Shown piece by piece: positions 5,321 through 5,406 of a stretch of 5,406 nucleotides of DNA. The stretch lies in contig JAITKE010000094.1 of the NCBI GenBank assembly GCA_031278595.1, forward strand, positions 1 through 5,406. The letters run 5' to 3'. The first letter of the stretch is position 1; every line of letters begins with the position of its first letter. The notes beneath the pieces were generated by a model. That model was given only the letters and a program-made list of their open reading frames with translations. It was not told the origin of the DNA and did not search any database. The position numbers and the translations under genes are program-made. The stretch comes from Puniceicoccales bacterium (GTDB lineage: Bacteria > Verrucomicrobiota > Verrucomicrobiia > Opitutales > JAIRLG01).

Positions 5321-5406
5321 CTGGCTTTCGATGCCTCCGGCATCGGGCCCGCTCCGCGGGCCGCAAGGGACAAAGGGCTTCTGCCATTTATCCCTTGCAA
5401 AGCCAG
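5321..5406. repeat. Cloverleaf (four-way junction) element, copy 3, diverged
   Basis: The architecture of copies 1 and 2 is kept, with mostly different stem sequences. The outer stem CTGGCTTT (5321-5328) pairs with AAAGCCAG (5399-5406) and may continue beyond the window. H1 is CGATGCC/GGCATCG (5329-5345, loop TCC). H2 is GGCCCGC/GCGGGCC (5346-5362, loop TCC), with the same stem as in copies 1 and 2. H3 is GCAAGGGA/TCCCTTGC (5363-5398); its interior can pair further (AAA/TTT, then GGC/GCC around TTCT) with two mismatches. No base at the junction is unpaired. Shared landmarks with copy 2 are CTTT at the end of the left arm, the H2 stem, CAAGG opening H3 and CCTTGCAAAG at the right junction. It lies 102 bases before the glmS start. 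Confidence 0.85.

Noticed and set aside
5219..5406. glmS ribozyme upstream of glmS
   Set aside because: I cannot see its conserved core or pseudoknot in the 188 bases. The space is taken by a purine-rich leader and element 3. Sequence further upstream is not visible.

Overview
The window is bacterial and fairly GC-rich, and its three recognisable genes are all on the minus strand. In transcription order they are glmS (glucosamine-6-phosphate synthase), eno (enolase) and ruvA (Holliday-junction branch-migration subunit). All three are full length with catalytic motifs essentially intact. The enolase reads IEDGL where the commonest form is IEDPL, and the general look of the proteins reminds me of Verrucomicrobiota or the PVC group. 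That lineage guess comes from memory and is weak.

Layout, low to high coordinate: 1-336 holds no recognised gene. It has one minus-strand frame open to the window edge, which may be the start of an unidentified gene. ruvA is 337-927. The spacer 928-1500 contains a purine-rich tract and cloverleaf element 1 (1132-1226). eno is 1501-2811, with its ATG moved inward from the longest possible frame on Shine-Dalgarno and family evidence. The spacer 2812-3367 contains a second purine-rich tract, cloverleaf element 2 (2948-3040), small hairpins and a degenerate repeat. glmS is 3368-5218. A leader follows, and cloverleaf element 3 (5321-5406) ends exactly at the window edge.

The spacers of about 550 bases suggest separate transcription units rather than an operon. 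A metabolic link exists: GlmS starts the route to UDP-GlcNAc, and enolase makes the phosphoenolpyruvate that MurA joins to it. The gene order alone does not show co-regulation.

The main result is a family of three intergenic elements. Each folds as an outer stem enclosing three hairpins, with almost no unpaired base at the junction, so each is a designed-looking four-way junction. Elements 1 and 2 are near-identical, with 3 differences over an 89-base core: two in hairpin loops and one that leaves a G·T wobble. Element 3 keeps the architecture and some sequence landmarks but has different, still self-complementary, stems. One element lies roughly 100-200 bases upstream of each gene, always in the same orientation. 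I do not recognise the family. A MITE/REP-like element or a structured leader or 3'-end RNA are the main possibilities.
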